A stretch of DNA of 7,957 nt from Muribaculaceae bacterium (GTDB lineage Bacteria; Bacteroidota; Bacteroidia; Bacteroidales; Muribaculaceae): the NCBI GenBank assembly GCA_029062725.1, contig JAIDPP010000411.1, positions 1-7,957 on the forward strand. Reading direction: 5' to 3'. Positions 5,854-7,957 of the stretch are shown piece by piece (the stretch's first letter is position 1; each line of letters opens with the position of its first letter). Made by a program: the position numbers and the translations under genes. The notes below the pieces were generated by a model. The model had not been told where the DNA came from. It saw nothing but the letters and a program-made list of their open reading frames with translations, and searched no databases.

Positions 5854-7863
5854 ATGATTCTTTTCAAGAAAATATCCCTCTATCTCCTCCCTCTGACTAT
5901 TGCGGCGGCCCTTCTCTGGATTATGGGCGCCTGCGCAAATATCGGCAACCCCTCCGGAGGTCCGCGAGACGAGGATCCCCCCATATTCGTCTCGGCCGAT
6001 CCCGCTCCGGGGTCGCTCAACGTCCACAAGACCCGCATGACCCTTACTTTCAATGAAATCGTCAATGTCAAGGACGCGTTCTCTAAGGTTGTGGTTTCGC
6101 CGGTTGGCAAGAGTGTGCCGAAGGTGATGTCGCTGGGAAAGAGGGTTACGGTTACGTTCGATTCTCTGGATGCAAATACTACCTATACTCTTGATTTCGC
6201 CGACGCTATCGAGGATAACAACGAAGCCAACAAGCTTCAGGGATTCTCATATACATTCTCTACAGGTCCGGAGCTGGATTCTCTCCGCATTTCCGGAATG
6301 GTACTCGATGCGCGCACGCTGGAGCCGCAGCAGGAAATGCTTGTGGGAGTGACGCGCAATGAGGCCGATTCCGCGTTTACTAAGCTCCAGCTCCTGCGCG
6401 TGGCTAAGACCGACGACCGCGGACGCTTCACCATCCGCGGACTTAAGGAGGGATCATACCGTGTCTATGCTCTCGGAGATAAGGATAATGACTATATGTA
6501 TGCCAATCCGGAAGAGGATATAGCTTTCTATGATTTCGTCGTTTCCCCTACCGCCGAGCGAGTGGGGGCAGTCGATACCATCCGCAACAGCAAGACCGGG
6601 GAAATCGACAGTATTGTGGATCGTATGCGTACACGTTTCCTTCCGAACGACATCCTGCTACGCAGCTTTAATTCGCTGAAGCGCTCTCAATACCTCGACA
6701 AGTATGAGCGCACGGATTCCAACCGGTTCTTTTTCAAGTTCAATACCCTCTCGGATACATTGCCGGTGCTTGATGTGCTCGGTTATCCCGGAATTATGAG
6801 CGAGGCTGTCCTGGAGCGTAACGCACGTAATGACTCCCTGGTTTATTGGCTACCTCCTCGCATCGTGGGAGTGGATTCGCTGAGAGTTGAAGCCCGTTAC
6901 TTCCGTACGGATTCCACCTCCTCCCTATCTATGCACACCGATACCCTCAACCTCTTTATGAATCGAAAGACCACCGCCAAGGCATCTGCTCTGAAGAAAA
7001 AGAAGGAGGAGAAAAAGGATCCGCGACAAGCCATGCTGGATTCCCTGAAGGCCCTTACTCTGGATATCACACCCCTCACCTCCTCCACACATGAAGTCTA
7101 TCAGCCCGTCAGAATACAGTTTGCCACTCCCCTCGAACGCCTCCGGACTGACCGCTTTCATCTCGAGACAATGGTCGATACCGTCTGGCGCCCGGTCGGA
7201 AACCAACCTGTGCTTACACAGGTTGACTCACTTTCACCGCGCGATTTCAAGATTGAATATGACTGGAAATTAGGGGAGAAATACCGCCTTAGGGCCGATA
7301 CGCTGGCCGCTGTTGGTATCTACGGCACGGTTTCGGCGCCTTTCACCCATGAATTCACTGTTAAGAAGAAGGATGAGTACTGCTCTTTGAAACTGAATCT
7401 CTCCGGACTGGACCCGCAGATTCCGGCTTTCGTAGAGCTGCTCAACGGAAGCGACGCCATAGTACGCACGGAACGGGTGGTGAATAATTCCGTTTGGTTC
7501 CGCTGGCTCACTCCCGGGAAGTATTATGCGCGCGTGATCGAGGATTACAATGGCAACGGCCTTTTCGATACAGGTGATTATGACCTTCTCCTCCAGCCTG
7601 ATCTCGCATATTATTATCCGAAGGCCTTCAATGTCAAGAAGAACTGGGACAAGGAGGAGTCCTGGAATGTGTTTGAGACGGCCATCGACCTCCAGAAGCC
7701 GAATGCGATAAAGAAGAACAAGCCTGCCGCAGATAAGCGTAACAGCAACCGTAAAAACAGCGAAGAGGAGGATGAGGAGGATGATTACTTCGATCCCATG
7801 GCAAATCCCTTCGACCCCAATTCCAATCGGCGACGCAACAATAATGCAGGGTTTGGGTATTGA
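5854..7863 (+). CDS. Large Ig-like domain lipoprotein, conserved Bacteroidetes type
   Basis: From the ATG at 5854 this is a 669-residue protein with a lipoprotein signal: KK near the start, a hydrophobic core, and the lipobox MGAC (Cys 27). An in-frame ATG at 5806 adds 16 residues and would give an unusually long signal, so 5854 is preferred. The Cys is followed by ANIGNPSGGPRDEDPP, typical of a Bacteroidetes family with a SbsA-type Ig-like domain (Big_5). In numbering from 5854, that domain is at about 42-138, a carboxypeptidase regulatory-like beta domain at about 143-220, a Lys/Glu-rich linker at about 377-389, a second Ig-like region at about 400-503, and a beta domain at about 510-610 that holds an EF-hand-like loop (D564, N566, N568, D572, D575). 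The tail (about 620-669) is low complexity: basic, then acidic, then Asn/Arg-rich. No acidic surface-export signal follows the Cys, so a periplasm-facing anchor is likely. The exact function is unknown. It diverges from secDF. Confidence 0.88.
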   Translation: MILFKKISLYLLPLTIAAALLWIMGACANIGNPSGGPRDEDPPIFVSADPAPGSLNVHKTRMTLTFNEIVNVKDAFSKVVVSPVGKSVPKVMSLGKRVTVTFDSLDANTTYTLDFADAIEDNNEANKLQGFSYTFSTGPELDSLRISGMVLDARTLEPQQEMLVGVTRNEADSAFTKLQLLRVAKTDDRGRFTIRGLKEGSYRVYALGDKDNDYMYANPEEDIAFYDFVVSPTAERVGAVDTIRNSKTGEIDSIVDRMRTRFLPNDILLRSFNSLKRSQYLDKYERTDSNRFFFKFNTLSDTLPVLDVLGYPGIMSEAVLERNARNDSLVYWLPPRIVGVDSLRVEARYFRTDSTSSLSMHTDTLNLFMNRKTTAKASALKKKKEEKKDPRQAMLDSLKALTLDITPLTSSTHEVYQPVRIQFATPLERLRTDRFHLETMVDTVWRPVGNQPVLTQVDSLSPRDFKIEYDWKLGEKYRLRADTLAAVGIYGTVSAPFTHEFTVKKKDEYCSLKLNLSGLDPQIPAFVELLNGSDAIVRTERVVNNSVWFRWLTPGKYYARVIEDYNGNGLFDTGDYDLLLQPDLAYYYPKAFNVKKNWDKEESWNVFETAIDLQKPNAIKKNKPAADKRNSNRKNSEEEDEEDDYFDPMANPFDPNSNRRRNNNAGFGY

Positions 7864-7957
7864 CAGATATAATCCCGCTCCGTTCGCCCTCTGCTGCATC
7901 GGCATCAGCTTCGATTCAAAGACAAGAAGGATAAAAGAGTTTTTGATTGGATAAATG
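7864..7957 (+). other. Window-end intergenic stretch ending on a possible start codon
   Basis: No terminator hairpin is seen after the lipoprotein gene, so its transcript may continue into the next gene. The last three bases (7955-7957) are ATG, directly after a TAA (7952-7954) that closes a 36-codon frame beginning at 7844 inside the lipoprotein gene. The ATG could be the start of the next gene on the plus strand, but nothing of its product can be read. An AAGAAGGA at 7924-7931 is too far away to act as its ribosome-binding site. Confidence 0.3.

Noticed and set aside
7270..7905. 211-residue minus-strand reading frame
   Set aside because: It is antisense to the C-terminal third of the Ig-like lipoprotein gene, with a hydrophobic and Ile-rich composition that follows from the complementary codons. 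No motif or promoter supports it.
1..7957. CRISPR array, tRNA, rRNA, insertion sequence or defence system
   Set aside because: There are no regularly spaced repeats, no cloverleaf or rRNA-like sequence, no transposase or nuclease motifs, and no compositional break across the genes.

Overview
The window looks like a piece of a Bacteroidales chromosome. This rests on a fused SecD-SecF of about 990 residues, a PNGase F-type protein with a type IX secretion (Por) C-terminal domain, a large Ig-like lipoprotein of a kind common in Bacteroidetes, Bacteroides-type -7 boxes (TAnnTTTG) in front of three of the four genes, and A-rich leaders without Shine-Dalgarno sequences. A Muribaculaceae-like gut commensal would fit, but that level of assignment is inference.

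Layout. Three genes run on the minus strand and one on the plus strand. From the left: an AT-rich stretch with no gene (1-154); a small acidic exported protein of unknown function (155-820, minus); an intergenic region with a long hairpin (821-1057); a secreted PNGase F-family glycosidase with a sorting domain (1058-2443, minus) with its own promoter near 2513-2544; an intergenic region (2444-2686) that contains the secDF terminator nested inside a longer inverted repeat; secDF (2687-5653, minus); a divergent promoter region of about 200 bp (5654-5853); a large Ig-like/carboxypeptidase-regulatory-like lipoprotein (5854-7863, plus, with a possible upstream start at 5806); and a short tail ending exactly on an ATG that may start the next gene.

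How the genes relate. All four products enter or act in the cell envelope. SecDF is the housekeeping part: it uses the proton gradient to help proteins exported by SecYEG finish crossing the inner membrane. The other three carry Sec-type signal peptides and would be its clients. The PNGase F-like protein is predicted to go on through the type IX system to the surface or outside, where it could release N-glycans from host or dietary glycoproteins. There is no sign of a single operon: the minus-strand genes are about 240 bp apart, secDF is followed by a good terminator, and the PNGase gene has its own promoter.

I found no mobile element, CRISPR array, tRNA, rRNA or evident new multi-gene system. 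The points most worth following are the altered active-site surroundings and lost disulfides of the PNGase F homologue, the nested inverted repeat downstream of secDF, the GGAACCGC hairpin family shared by two gene ends, and a repeated 10-bp motif at the promoter of the lipoprotein gene.
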